From assembly GCA_965153355.1 (NCBI GenBank), contig OZ231126.1, positions 34,844,001-34,908,000 of the forward strand: a stretch of DNA of 64,000 nt. The letters are read 5' to 3'. Positions 32,794 through 44,330 of the stretch are shown piece after piece; position 1 is the stretch's first letter; every line of letters begins with the position of its first letter. The stretch is from Flaccisagitta enflata (Eukaryota; Chaetognatha; Sagittoidea; Aphragmophora). The position numbers were made by a program, and so were the translations under genes. The notes below the pieces were generated by a model. That model had not been told where the DNA came from. It did not search any database and saw only the letters and a program-made list of their open reading frames with translations.

Positions 32794-33431
32794 TGTAAAG
32801 TAGCTGCAGTGAGATGGAAATATCCTGACCGACGGCCCTACTGATACGACAACATAATATCACGATGTAACATTGTATTCTGAGAAATGGGAAATGGGGA
32901 TGGGAGAGAGATTAAAGAAAACGATAATGATGATGATGATAAGATGTGATTGCAATTTAACGTCTTTGTCTTCTGTCTTTGTCGTCTATCTTTGTCTTCT
33001 GTCTTTGTCTTCTGTCTTTGTCTTCTGTCTTTGTCGTCTGTCTTTGTCTCCTGTCTTTGTCTCCTGTCTTAGTCTTCTGTCTTTGTCTTCCTCCGTCATC
33101 ATCCTTGTTGTTCCTCTGTCATGTCTCTGTCAGTCCTTTATCATGTCTCACCAAAAACGGTCTTGGACTGACGGACACGTCGCCAGTATATTTCCTCTGA
33201 CTGATTTCTTCTTCTCCGCAGATCTATTTTCTTCTCTGCCAATTTTCTATTTTCTTCTCTGTAAATCTATTCTCTTCTCTGGATCCGCTCCGAGCGTCTA
33301 TCGCCGGCTTAATGGCTAAGAGCTTTGCGTAGCTCTATTTGAAAATCTCTCTCTCTGCAACTACTGTCTAATCCAGGACCGATTGGTCTTATGTCCAGTA
33401 ATGCTCCGACAGAGGCTAACCTTCGTTTACA
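32794..33431 (-). repeat. LTR (3' LTR in element orientation)
   Basis: 638 bp, TG...CA ended. It contains a CTGTCTTTGTCTT-type array (32970-33085). By eye it differs from its partner by about 20 substitutions, a repeat-number change and an 18-bp indel near the CTCTATTTG word. Confidence 0.93.
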
Positions 33432-34923
33432 CCCCCGTCGAAACCTTGTTTCTTTCAGAATGTTAGCCGAGTCCCATGGCTTGTCTATCTATATTACATC
33501 TTTGCATAGATGGATGTTTTATCTCCTCCCATCTTGAAACAATGAGTGAAGCTTAAAAAAACATTTATTTTTTAAGCCAGTATCCCACAGCTTATCGAGT
33601 TTCTCACTTTGTCGTAATTGCAATTATCGACTGACGCCGACTAATCTCCTGTTCTCTTTTCATTTATTTATTTTTTTTGTCAGCAAAAAATATCCATCTG
33701 TCTTGACTTGGCTTCCTTCGCTTATCTATCAAATATCGCCATAGCGCTAAGCTGGGAATCCAAGAGCTTGATATTGCGTCAGCTAATTTGCATATTGCTG
33801 TAGTCGCTGTTAGTGATCTTCATCACTAAGCCCGTGATTGAAACGTAATTTGACTTTGTATAAATTGATATGGTCTGCTCACGCAGTCTTGGACATCTTC
33901 CTCTCCGTTGTTTACTTATCATCTTCTTTCTCTTTGCTGCACTGCAAAAAGGATTATCTTGCCTATCCTGGCATTGACATGTCTTGTCACAATCCTGTCT
34001 CATCGCATAGCATATTCTGTCAATGGCATAATCTGTCACTGGTGTGATCTGTCACCGGCGTAGTCTGTCACCGGCTTACAAGGTAAACGTAATGGATCTC
34101 TGCAAACGCGGAATGGATAATTGAACCTCTGCAAACGCAGAATAAGCCTAGTTTCTATAAATGCCAAATGAACAAATATAACATCGAACCACGTCATTGA
34201 GTCCAGTCCTGATCACTAATCTTCTTCCTTTCCTCCGATCTTCCAAAGGGCAACCGCCGCCCTAGCAGTATTTCATTCCCCCGCCGTATTGGCAACCATT
34301 AGGGAGCAAATTCCTTATGTTCTATTCCGCATCTATGCGACATAAAAACATTTAATTTCTTATTGTCGCTGTATAATGAAGCAAATGCCTAGTGTGCATT
34401 TGCGCTGCTACCACTTTCAACCGAGATTATGGTCGAGTAACACAAAATTATTCGAATAACATCCCACACGCTAATCATGTGTTTCGTCCTTTCTTCTCCC
34501 TCTGCTTTAGTCTTCTCTTCTTCCGTTTCCTTTCTCCTCTCTCTCTTCTTCTGTCCGTCTTTCTTTCTCTCTTGCGGCTTTGCGTCGCTCAAACTGAAGG
34601 TATTGACCTTTTATTCTTCCTTCAGTCACGTGACTCCTTGTGACGTCACTTTCTCCGCTTGCGCTGCCTGGAGAGTTTTCAGCATCTCCTTCATCAATCG
34701 TTAATGTAATGCACTTTATTTTTCTTTGTCGCATTTCCTCATGGGTTCTGTCGCTTTCTTACCCCGCCGTCTTTGCTCATCTTGATCTTTTGCTCATTTT
34801 CAGCAAAAATAATTTGCCGCCTCTCCTATTGGAGCATCCTTGTCTGTTTAACAACAAACATCATACAGTGACCAATGAATGCCTATTTTGTGCTTTGCAC
34901 GCCATCGCTAATGAAAGTAACAC

Positions 34924-35256
34924 TTAATTACCGCCCCCGCCATTCATGCATCTTGTGCTAGACCTTCGATAGAGCGTCTTGCTAGCTGTATTTACAACAT
35001 TTTTATACAGTGTTAAACGGGATTTGTCTCTTAGCACCCCATTTGCCAGGATGACTGTCCCGATTGCATCATGCATGGCTGTGCTGTGTGACTGGCCGCA
35101 CCTTCGGCATGGTTGCTTGAACCAACACCTTTCAGTCTTGTGCTTCCTTGTACATTTGAGGCATCTTTCAACGCTGATCAAGTAGTCGATGTTTTCGTCT
35201 GACTTCAGATCTCTGAATCGGCTGCATTGATCTAAAAAATGTCCCTTTGCACTCAA
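34924..35256 (-). pseudogene. BEL/Pao-like zinc-knuckle segment
   Basis: An open minus-strand segment with the paired motifs CLKCTRKHKTERC (CX2CX3HX4C) and CRRCGQSHSTAMH (CX2CX3HX4H), preceded by KGHFLDQCSRF. This spacing is typical of the Gag/Pol junction of BEL/Pao retrotransposons. There is no proper ATG; a Cys expected just upstream reads as Ser, and the preceding gag segment is in another frame. The frame closes soon after the second knuckle instead of continuing into a protease, so this is a remnant. Confidence 0.8.
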
Positions 35257-35271
35257 AGGACATTTTGTGAT

Positions 35272-35823
35272 TCAACTTTCCTGTACTATTGCAGCCGTTT
35301 CCCCCGCCATTTCTGATATATTTGCCGACGCTGCATATAGACTAAATTCTGTGTCGTCTAATTCTGTTGCTTCATCTACACTGTCAGCGTATTCTTGCAA
35401 CAGCTCTGTTGCCTTCATGTTCAACAGCAGGAAGCTCAATAGATCCTCAAATTTGGGCTTCTTCAGTCCTCTTTTTGTTAAGTGCCATGCCCACTTATTC
35501 CGTAGGAAAGGTAACTTTGATGCCAGCACCTTTTTGTATATTGCATCTCTGTTGAAATCAGTGTCCCTGTCTGTCTCGACTGCCAGCGTGTACACTTCCT
35601 CAAGCATTAGCATGAACTCACAAATCGCCTCTTGTTCCTGCGCTTCAATAGTATCTCCCTCTAGAATGATGGCCAGCATGTCCTCGGCTGTATCTCTTTT
35701 TTCTCGGTACTCCTTCCTTAGCCTTGCCACTGCTTCGCTGAAAGCTGTCTCAGCGTCGTCTCTTCTCATGTAGCTTGCCACCCTCAGGTAGGCTGTCGAC
35801 CCAAACCAGTATTTCATTTCCAC
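35272..35823 (-). pseudogene. BEL/Pao-like gag core (DUF1759-like)
   Basis: A 183-codon open minus-strand segment, mostly helical and acidic, with KLPFLRNKWAWHL and KPKFEDLLSFL. This resembles the region before the zinc knuckles in BEL/Pao gag proteins. In its upstream direction (35824-36040) the frame is cut by stops near 35825 and 35930. Downstream the zinc knuckles follow in a different frame. The family call rests on layout and these motifs, without a database search. Confidence 0.7.
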
Positions 35824-36038
35824 TAACTTGTCTCAAAACGCCAATCCTTCAATTTCTAATGTTCTCAAAAACATGCGCAAGTGGCTTTCAAAGTCCACCC
35901 GCTTTCCTCACCCCTCAAATTTCATATCAGGTATTTTCCTCTCAACCACTTTCAGTGCCTCAAGTCTTGAGGGGGGTGGGTACTGTCTCCTCTCCTCTCT
36001 TAGCTGTTCTCTATTGCTCTCTGAGGCTTGTACCGCGG

Positions 36039-36856
36039 CTATTGCTGCTCTTGCCATTTTTGCCATTTTTTCCTCTTCAGTACTTCCCCCTGCTCTTGTC
36101 TCGTGCTCTCTGTTGCCCCTCTCGCCATTCTGTTTTCCTCTGCTTCTGGAGGAGGCGCTCTCTCTTGGGCTCTTCCTATCTCCTCTGCTTTTCTTTGCTT
36201 CTTCGGCGGTATTGCAAAAGAGCCGTTGTTGCCAGTGCTGCTGCTGTCTGCTTCTTGGGCCTTCTGCAACTTGTTCTGGTGCACTTTTTTGCTTTCGCGC
36301 CTTTCCTCTGCCTTTTCTCTCTTGTCTCTTTCATATCTGTCTCTCTTATTCTGCCATTTTTCTTTTTTCTGCCTCGTTTCTTCTTCTAGATCTTCAATCT
36401 CTTCCCTTCTCGCCCTCATGTCTCTTTCATGCCTGGACTGTTCAATCTTCCTGATCGATTCTTCCTTCTCTCCCTCCTATTCTCCTCCTCCACTCTGCTC
36501 GATGCCGAGGACCTAGACTTTTCCGTCTTTCCAGACCTAAAGCTTTTGGCTTCGGCCTCTCGTGATTGAGGCTTCTTTCCTCTCTTATTTCCCTCAAATC
36601 TTTCTTTCTTTTTCTGTATTTCCACTCTTTTGGCGGCCAACTTTCTTTCTAGATCCTCTACTTCGTCCTCTCTCGTCCTTATATCGCTGTCGTGTACGGA
36701 CTGTTCGATTCTATTGGCAGCCAGTTTGTCTTCCCTCTCTCGATTTATCTCTTGCTCCGCTCTGCTCGTGGCCGAGGACTTTCTGCTGCTTGACCCGTTT
36801 GACATTTTTGACCCATTGGCCTGGCTTTTTGCCTTCCCTTTCTCCTTTCCCGTCAA
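36039..36856 (-). pseudogene. Duplicated coiled-coil part of gag, frameshifted
   Basis: Two minus-strand open segments (36416-36856 and 36039-36419) overlap by 4 bp in different frames. The first begins with a Ser/Lys-rich stretch (SRKSSATSRAEQEIN), typical of the N-terminal coiled coil of BEL-type gag. Both contain a related block: RIEQSVHDSDIRTREDEVED in the first, and RARREEIEDLEEETRQKKEK in the second, where the similarity starts upstream in the other frame. The block is therefore a tandem duplication and the frame was lost between the copies. Very high Arg/Glu/Lys content predicts a long coiled coil. Confidence 0.72.
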
Positions 36857-37245
36857 AACATCGAATGCGTTTCTCTTCTGTGCCTAGGGCCACGGCAGCC
36901 ATATTCATATGTCTTTTACGAAATGGGATCAAATTTACGTTTTTACCACCGATGTCAACTTAGTCGATGATTCTTTGCTCAATTTCTAGAACGAGCACTC
37001 TTGAAAGATGAAAACGTCATTTAAGTAGTGCAGAATAGACCAATAATAGCAAGGAAACAGATACAGTTTGTGCACAGAGACCTTTCAACATTACGCTTAC
37101 TCGTTCATTATTCACTATCATATCCATTCATTGGTTCACTCTTTCATTCATCTTACTACTAGTTCATTCAATCATCCTTTATTTGTTGCTCTTTGATCAA
37201 TCGGTTTCATCGTTTTTGTCAAGATCGCCCTCGTCATTTTAATCA

Positions 37246-37379
37246 TTGTCCTCGTTGTCGTTGTTGTCGTCGGTTTGTCGTTGTCGTTGTTGTGGTCAAA
37301 GTCATTGTTGTCGTTGTTGTCCCCGGTGTGTCGTTGTCGTCGTTGTCATCGGTGTTTCATCGTTGGTGTGTCGTCATCG

Positions 37380-37423
<44 letters not shown>

Positions 37424-37425
37424 AT
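37246..37425 (+). repeat. (TTG/TCG)n trinucleotide array
   Basis: GTTGTCGTTGTTGTCG words grade into a pure TTG tract at 37378-37420, inside the LTR element. Frames rich in Val or Cys here are artefacts. Confidence 0.9.
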
Positions 37426-37619
37426 TATCAGTTTGATACGTTCAACCTCAACAGACTTTCATTGCAGAACAAGCGTCAGACATAAAAAAAAAGAAATGCT
37501 AAAAAAAAGTAAGAAAGAAATCAAAATCTGTTCAAACTTTTTAATCTTTTTCATTTTCTGTACGAGGCAATCGTAGAGATTGGTTTAAACAACGTATACC
37601 ATGTAAGGAGACATTTTTT

Positions 37620-38259
37620 TTATTCTACTTTGTCAATATGCCCGCCGTGGGGCATTTCCGCTTTCATCTTGAATTGGCCGTCTTTCTTCCTGGGCAGCGG
37701 CGAAGGCAGCTTCTTGAAACTTGGCTCTGTCGTTGACACTGGCAATGGGGATCTCAGATCTTGCCCCTTTTTTACTGGTGTCTTCTTTCCCATTCCCTTG
37801 GGCCAAGGCATCTGCTTTGTGGCTTTAGACCGGGTTGCGTAACCGTTCTCTTCGTCAATATCTTTTGGGATTCCTTCCCCCCTCTTCAAAGCCTTTCAAC
37901 TTTTTTCCAGCTCCCCGGGGTCCCTTTCCCCGACCTTTGTTCGGGTACGCCTCGTTTGCTTCCATCTGTGTTTGTTCTAGTCCCTCTGTGTCGAGACCGA
38001 CCCTCTTTGCCCTATTCTGTACTCTTGCCACGCCTTTCATCTCCTTGTACAAAGTGGCCTTGGCCTTATTTGCCAGATCCTTTTCTCTGTTTTTGCCTGT
38101 TTCCGTTGCTTGTTCTCTCGTCTTTTTCACACTGTCCATCTTTTTCTTGAGGCTCGTGATTGTCGCGTTCATCTCCTGCGCTATTTTCTGTTTCTCCGTT
38201 TCCTTCTCCTTTTCTTTGTGCGCCTTTGGCGACTTTCCCTCTTTTGTTTTATCGGGCAT
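37620..38259 (-). pseudogene. Lys-rich leader ORF of the LTR element, frameshifted
   Basis: Minus-strand segments 37855-38259 (134 codons, from MPDKTKEGKSPKAHKEKEKE) and 37620-37889 (GIPKDIDEENGYATRSKATK) overlap in different frames and probably were one reading frame. It is strongly basic and low in hydrophobics, probably an RNA-binding or leader part of gag. No family was recognised. Confidence 0.5.
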
Positions 38260-38492
38260 CTTATCCAGCTCAATCGCGATCTAGTAACGACTTCTCACCT
38301 TATCTTGACTCAATCGAAATCTAGTCCAACTTCTCGCTTGAATGACTGGGCTCAATCGAGATCTTGACCCAACTTCTCGCCCTGCATGACTGATCTAATT
38401 GTTTCCTTTTCAGTCTGTGACTGTGAATGACTGATCTGATCTTAAATCAACCCGCCACCCTTCTCTATTCGTACGATGCCCAGACTAGTTGG

Positions 38493-38626
38493 ACTTTCCA
38501 ACTCTCATAAGAGAGCAGCCTGAATTTAATCAGGTCTTCCCAACTCTCAGAGAGAGCGGCCAAAATTTAATCGGGACTTTCCAACTCTCAGAGAGAGCGG
38601 CCAAAATTTAATCGGGACTTTCCAAT
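38493..38626 (-). repeat. 42-bp tandem repeat next to the LTR
   Basis: Three to four copies of a unit containing ACTTTCCAACTCTCAGAGAG and AGCGGCCAAAATTTAATCGG, in the presumed 5' leader of the element. Confidence 0.85.
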
Positions 38627-38679
38627 TGGAACTTAGCGTTACCATTGTCGTTCCGGCGTCCAATAGAGTTTTCGAATAC

Positions 38680-39311
38680 TGTAAAGTAGCTACAGTGAGA
38701 TGGAAATATCCTGACCGACGGCCCTACCAATACGACAACATAATATCATGATGTAACATTGTATTCTGAGAAATGGGAAATGGGGATGGGAGAGAGATTA
38801 AAGAGAACAATAATGATGATGATGATAAGATGTGATTGCAATTTAACGTCTTTGTCTTCTATCTTTGTCTTCTGTCTTTGTCTTCTGTCTTTGTCTTCTG
38901 TCTTCGTCTCCTGTCTTTGTCTCCTGTCTTAGTCTTCTGTCTTTGTCTTCCTCCGTCATCATCCTTGTCGTTCCTTTGTCATGTCTCTGTCAGTCCTTTA
39001 TCATGTCTCACCAAAAACGGTCTCGGACTGACGGACATGTCGCCAGTATATTTCCTCTGACTGATTTCTTTTTCTCCGCAGATCTATTTTCTTCTCTGCC
39101 AATTATCTATTTTCTTCTCTGTAAATCTATTCTCTTCTCTGGATCCACTCCGAGTGTCTATCGCCGGCTTAATGGCTAAGAGCTTCGCGTAGCTCTATTT
39201 GTTGACATTAAAACATTGTTGAAAATCTCTCTCTCTGCAACTACTGTCTAATCCAGGACCGATCGGTCTTATGTCCAATAATGCTCCGACAGAGGCTAAC
39301 CTTCGTTTACA
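38680..39311 (-). repeat. LTR (5' LTR in element orientation)
   Basis: 632 bp, TGTAAAGTAGC to TTCGTTTACA, partner of 32794-33431. It has fewer CTTTGTCTTCTGT units and an extra 18-bp TTGACATTAAAACATTGT stretch. Confidence 0.93.
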
Positions 39312-39837
39312 ATGGGTGAAAATTTGCATCCCTGCTATATGGCTCAATCAAAGTAGAATGGTCATGGTAGCATTTGAGCATACATTACCGGTCCATATGA
39401 CAGGTTTTAAGGCAATTACGAGTGAAAAAAGGCGACCTAAATCGATATTACTACAAAAAATGCTACATTTCAAGAAAAATCAATGATTTTTTTGGGATTA
39501 TCTGTTAAGACTACAAAAAGCTCATGATATCTTCAATATTGGATGGGATTCCTTCATTAATGTTCAAATGTCTGGAAAAATTTTAAAAATCATTATTTTT
39601 TACATTTTTAGCACTATCAAAATAGTTTACTATTACTACATTTTTGACCTAATTGGCATGCTTTTTTTACCCTATAAATATAAAACATCGCACAAGGACG
39701 CACAATGAGCCACCTATGCCAAAATGTAGTTCAAGGGGTCCTGAATCCAGAATGCTATGGCTCAAGTGGGCCTTCGGCGTCCAAATTGCAATTTTCATTT
39801 TCAAATGTCAAAATGTGGATAAAAGTCAAAATCTATA

Positions 39838-40401
39838 CAGTAGATCTCATCTAGACTTGAGATAACGGGGGCAAGCATTGTAGGAAAACAAATGAAGCCA
39901 GGGGAGTGATATTTCAAACATTGATTAATAACGGGATGCTTTATTACCCATGATAGCTGGTTGCCATGGAAACACATTTCCATGTATTCACAATATTTTG
40001 AAAGATTTTTAAAGAATTTTAAATAATTTAAACTTTTCACAGTATGTTCTGTAAGAATGTCGCTCATTTAGCGGTTGCTAGGGTTGTCACACATGTCACC
40101 CTAGCAACGGCTAAAGAAAGCGACATTCTTACAGAACATGAAGTTGTAAGCAAATTTTTAAAGCAATGTTCTAAAAATCTCATATTGATAAATACATGGA
40201 AATGTGTTTCCATGGCAACCAGCTATCATGAGGAATTAATCATCCTTTGATTAGTCTATGATCCAAATATCGCTCCCCTGCCTTTATTTTCCCCTGCCTT
40301 TATTTGCCCCTGCCTTTATTTGCCCCTGCCTTTTTTTGCCCCTGCCTTTGTTTGTTCACAATGCTTGCCCCCGTTATCTCAAGTCTAGACGAGATCTACT
40401 G
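39838..40401. mobile_element. Tc1/mariner-type foldback MITE, TA TSD
   Basis: Ends CAGTAGATCTCATCTAGACT and complement (AGTCTAGACGAGATCTACTG), flanked by TA at 39836-39837 and 40402-40403. The arms extend to a central hairpin at 40050-40135 (AGAATGTCGCTCATTTAGCG and its inverse). The right arm carries a CCCCTGCCTTTATTT tandem repeat (40276-40350) absent from the left arm. Confidence 0.88.
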
Positions 40402-40403
40402 TA

Positions 40404-41320
40404 TTTGATTGGAAGAAAAATAAGCTAAATGAGCAAAAACATGAGCACTTTATTAAGGAATCTTATTGAACAAAGACAAAAATTTAATTGATTTGGTCAA
40501 AACATTAGACAATTTAAATACTAAATGTAAGACAGTTTAGCAGTATTTTTCACTTTATTTTCTCAAATTTCTCTTCTTATGTTCTATAAGTAGGAAAGTA
40601 ACCTTGACACAACTTTCCAGAGACGCCAGCAAAAAGGCAATGTCAGAATTTGTTTACCCGCTCACTAGGCGGCCCAAGACTTATTCATAGTCAAATAATA
40701 CACTTGGATAGTTTTATTTTGTCAATTTTTGCTATTATCATGGCCTAATACTTAAAAAAAAATTTTTGATTGCGTAAAAAAACTAGGTTATGACCGAGTT
40801 GGCTTCAATGGGTCACTGTGGCTAAACTAAGCCGCCGTGAGTTAACGTCGACCATTCGGAATATCTCTGAAGTGTGCTGAATTCAAATCTCTTTTCATTT
40901 TTTGTGTGCGATGACGCCCTGAGACGCCATGAAAAAAAGAAGTAGCATATTTTTTAATATAGAAATGAAAAGAAGCGCTGGTTTTATTTTCCTGAATTCG
41001 TTTCTTTTTGAATGAATAATGTTTCTGATCGGTTGAAAATGCGACAGACATGTCAACAAACATACTCATGAAATATATCAAATGAAAGCTAAAACAATTT
41101 TCTTTCTGATAATGATGAAATGCATTGGTTTTAAATAAAAGCTATTTCTTGGTTTACCTCTCGACTATAAGCTCATAAAGCTCTTGATCCAATAGAAATG
41201 AGTCAATATTGGATATAAATAGTTTCATAACATCTGAAAATATGCAGAAAAATGTTTTTCACTCTGTATATTTCATAAGGAACAATGTAATGGAAAAGAT
41301 GTAATGTTAATCCCCAATAA
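40404..41320. other. No recognised feature
   Basis: Intron sequence; open frames are short and lack similarity to known families. Confidence 0.5.
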
Positions 41321-41324
41321 GCCA

Positions 41325-41405
41325 CCTAGCGCACAATGCAGCCCACAGTGCATCGCTCCTGCTCATACGTCCGCGACTGGATTGCCGTGTATCCGGGCTT
41401 TTTTT
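41325..41405 (-). mobile_element. H element 5' end fragment
   Basis: GCATCGCTCCTGCTCATACG, TCCGCGACTGGATTGCCGTG, TATCCGGGC. The tail is missing. Confidence 0.6.
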
Positions 41406-41513
41406 TTTGCAGGTGTCACAGGTATCGACAGTACAATTTTCATTGAACTACAGATACCTAAAACAAACAAAGGGACTTATAAAGTCTCAAAGGATGTGCT
41501 CGAAATGACATTA

Positions 41514-41740
41514 AACAGGGTGTGCAAAAAAATTGGTATTTGAGAAAGAAAAGAAGTTCCTTCAGCCTTTTTGAGTTCTGCAAAGTTTTTTGGATTTCCC
41601 TTTTTCTCATGAGGCGTTTTAGAAAATTGGTAAGCTTAGAGGGCCAGGGGAATACACATGAAATTTACAGCCAAGAAAGAGCTAATTTTTCTCTCTCAGA
41701 TGGGGCAAAGCAGAATTCTCTGCGATCAATAGTTTTTTAC
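41514..41740. repeat. Truncated copy of the 21906 mariner-like end
   Basis: AACAGGGTGTGCAAAA, then AAGTTCCTTC, CTTTTTGAGTTCTGCA and GCGATCAATAGTTTT follow the same order as the inverted right end of 21906-23367. No second terminus is visible. Confidence 0.75.
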
Positions 41741-42313
41741 CTTTTTTTTTTATTTTTTTTTATTTATTTGCATCTTCCTCATCTTCCCCAGAAATCAATT
41801 CTTTTCATTGATCCTTACCATCTAGCTCATGAATATACAGACAGCTGGAAGAAAATGAGCGTTTTGACTTACTGAATGAAATATATATTCAAATGAATCA
41901 ATTTTTAGTCATAATATGGTATTTCGATCTATCAACTGCTTCTGTTTCGAGTTTCTATCTGATCGGTCTATGATTTTTCAACTCAAATCAGTGAATCCTT
42001 AATTTCTTAAGGAGCAACAAAAAAACATTGAATCATTTTTTTGTTTTCTTTTGATATCAGATGTTTTTGGAGCAATATGTTTAACTGTAAGCTTCAATTT
42101 TTTCAATATTAAAAATATTTGGTAAAAATGTGATTTAATGAGGTCAAGAATGATTTTGGCCAATCTGTTTTGATTTGATAACTCTTTGAATGTAGGTTGT
42201 CCTTCATAGATTTGAACTGAAAACTTCTGAATCAGATTTTTGTAAAAGGACCTTTTTTCTTCAAGACGCTGTCATTTGAAAACGGATAGAGCTACCAAGC
42301 TCTGCTTGGTCTT

Positions 42314-42501
42314 GAATGGTTGATTTTTGTCATGGTTTGTTGATCTGCTTCCATTTCTTTATTGGATATTGAAGTTCAGCTGCTATGAATGGGAAGGCCC
42401 ACGTATTTTGAATGGTAGATTTCTGACATAGTTTATTGATCTGCTTTCATTTCTTTATTGGATATTGAAGCTGCTATGAATGGGAAGGCCCACGGATTTT
42501 T
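42314..42501 (+). repeat. 96-bp tandem duplication
   Basis: Two copies starting GAATGGTTGATTT and GAATGGTAGATTT, each ending TGAATGGGAAGGCCCACG. Confidence 0.9.
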
Positions 42502-42932
42502 TTCATAGCGACAAAAATCTCTTTTGACCTCAGAAGTCCAGTTTTGATGTTAGTGAATGAAAACAAAAAGAATTTGGCAAATCCATCCAAGTGTTTTAAA
42601 GATATGACCAAAAACGTAAAGTATGCTGCGCTGTAAATGGTGACAAAAACAACGCAATTTGTTAAGCTGCGGCGTCCAAACACGCTTTAATTTGAGACTG
42701 GAAAAATCACAATTATTGCAAAAAAAGGCTAAAACTATAGATAGGGGCCAATATTCCGGGTAATTTTCCTGATCTAGAAGCATGAAGGGATCATAAAAAT
42801 TTCATGTTGTTAATAGGGCGGCTACCTGGAGGGTCAAATGTGGTCAAATTTCAAAACGCCTCAGCCAATTAACCATACACTCTACGTCATATTTAAAAAG
42901 GAATTGAGGCCAGCGGAGATTGGTATCTGGAA

Positions 42933-43019
42933 AGAAAACCCGCACGGCAACACTATAGAGTTACAATGGGCGTAAAATTGCTTTCATATACTTACCATTG
43001 TGTTGCCGTGCGGGTTTCT
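42933..43019. repeat. Short hairpin with 20-bp arms
   Basis: AACCCGCACGGCAACAC is mirrored by GTGTTGCCGTGCGGGTT across about 42 bp. It might be a small MITE, but no target duplication was recognised. Confidence 0.8.
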
Positions 43020-43323
43020 TGATCAAATACAGACTTCTGCTTGTCTGATTTACTGCCCAGATGCCGCTTAGAATGCATGGTTAGATGGCGGAGGAAATTT
43101 AAATTTTGAGCCAAATTCTCCCTACAGGTAACCAGCCTAGTTGTTAAGGTACTCATAGACACGGCCGGCATACAAGTCCGGAGCCAAGCGACCACTCTGC
43201 TAATATAAAATCTAAAGATGAAAATGTTGCACGCTCACCAGCAGATTGCTGGCACCGCTACTATGAATATGGATAGGTGTCCGTATGTCTATGAGCTAGA
43301 TAGTATTTTGGGCCCTATTTAAC

Positions 43324-43410
43324 AACAAGGCCAAGTAGGCCAGTAAAGTGCGCCGTGTGGATTGTCCAACGAATGCGTTACAGACCAACCAACCAACCAA
43401 CGGACACAGC
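43324..43410 (+). mobile_element. H element 5' part, GGTGCG subfamily
   Basis: AACAAGGCCAAGTAGGCCAG, AGTGCGCCGTGTGG, ACCAACCAACCAACC, ACGGACACAGCC. It is truncated by the CT microsatellite. Confidence 0.65.
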
Positions 43411-43413
43411 CAG

Positions 43414-43566
<153 letters not shown>

Positions 43567-43617
43567 TCTATCTTAATTCTAATATCTTATATTTAATAAT
43601 GAAAAAAGCATTTACAT

Positions 43618-44330
43618 TTATGGCCAAAAAAAAAGTAGACGCAATTTTTTGATTGTTGATTGTTTGGTAACTAAAAATGGAAAACGCTAAAAATCCATGA
43701 AGGATTCAAAGAGCTTCAAAAAATCTTTCATTTGAGCTCTCTCTGAACATTCTAGCTTGAAAACTTTAGAAGTTATGATATTTTAAAGATAACTACTCAA
43801 AAATCTTTCAAAAAATATTTCAAAAGTAACCAACTTTAAATTGATACAGTTCTTAAAAGAGGCAAAATCATGAATTATGCTTGGTTCCATCTTGTAGTGA
43901 ACTAAAATTCTTCATTTTTACCTAAAATTCTTCATTTTTACCTAAAATTCTTCATTCTTACCTAAAATTTTATATTATTCATTTCGTTCCTTTATTCTAC
44001 AGAAAAAGCTAGTTAAAACATGCCTTGTTGACGGGGATGAAATTTGCTGTTCTTACCTAAAATTTTATATTATTCATTTCGTTCCTTTATTCTACAGAAA
44101 AAGCTAGTTAAAACATGCCTTGTTGACGGGGATGAAATTTGCTGTTTTTGGCATTTTGAAACTTAAATATTATATCATTTCTAAACAACTTAAGTCACAA
44201 AATTCTGCTTGGTCTAAATTTGTAGAGTTTTTCAAGCTTTTTTAAATGCTTATAGATTTCATGTAAAAAGTATGACTGGTTTTTAATAAAATGATAAAAA
44301 TTGAGCGTCTACTTTTTTTTTGGCCATGGT
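43618..44330. mobile_element. Foldback element with an internal 95-bp duplication
   Basis: TGGCCAAAAAAAAAGTAGAC near 43621 is inverted at 44306-44327 (GTCTACTTTTTTTTTGGCCA). The interior carries a 95-bp tandem duplication (43961-44150; CCTAAAATTTTATATTATTC ... GATGAAATTTGCTGTT) and three CCTAAAATTCTTCATT units before it. Confidence 0.72.

Larger units (their letters stand above)
32794..39311 (-). mobile_element. Gag-only, decayed BEL/Pao-like LTR retrotransposon
   Basis: Two direct LTRs (32794-33431 and 38680-39311) begin TGTAAAGTAGC and end CTTCGTTTACA. ATGGG is duplicated at 32789-32793 and 39312-39316. All recognisable coding is on the minus strand, antisense to ABCA: a Lys/Glu-rich leader, a duplicated coiled coil, a DUF1759-like gag segment and BEL-type zinc knuckles, each broken by frame changes. 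After the knuckles only 1.5 kb remains before the LTR and no protease, reverse transcriptase, RNase H or integrase is visible. A G-run (GACGGGGG on the minus strand) abuts 33431, as a polypurine tract should for this orientation. No primer binding site was recognised with confidence. Confidence 0.9.

Noticed and set aside
33432-34923. Protease/reverse transcriptase remnants
   Set aside because: No aspartic protease triad, YxDD-type motif or integrase zinc-binding pattern could be read on the minus strand.
35775-36516. Long + strand open frames (about 160-208 codons)
   Set aside because: They are the complement of the Lys/Glu/Arg-rich gag coiled coil, giving Ser/Phe/Leu-rich sequence without family resemblance.
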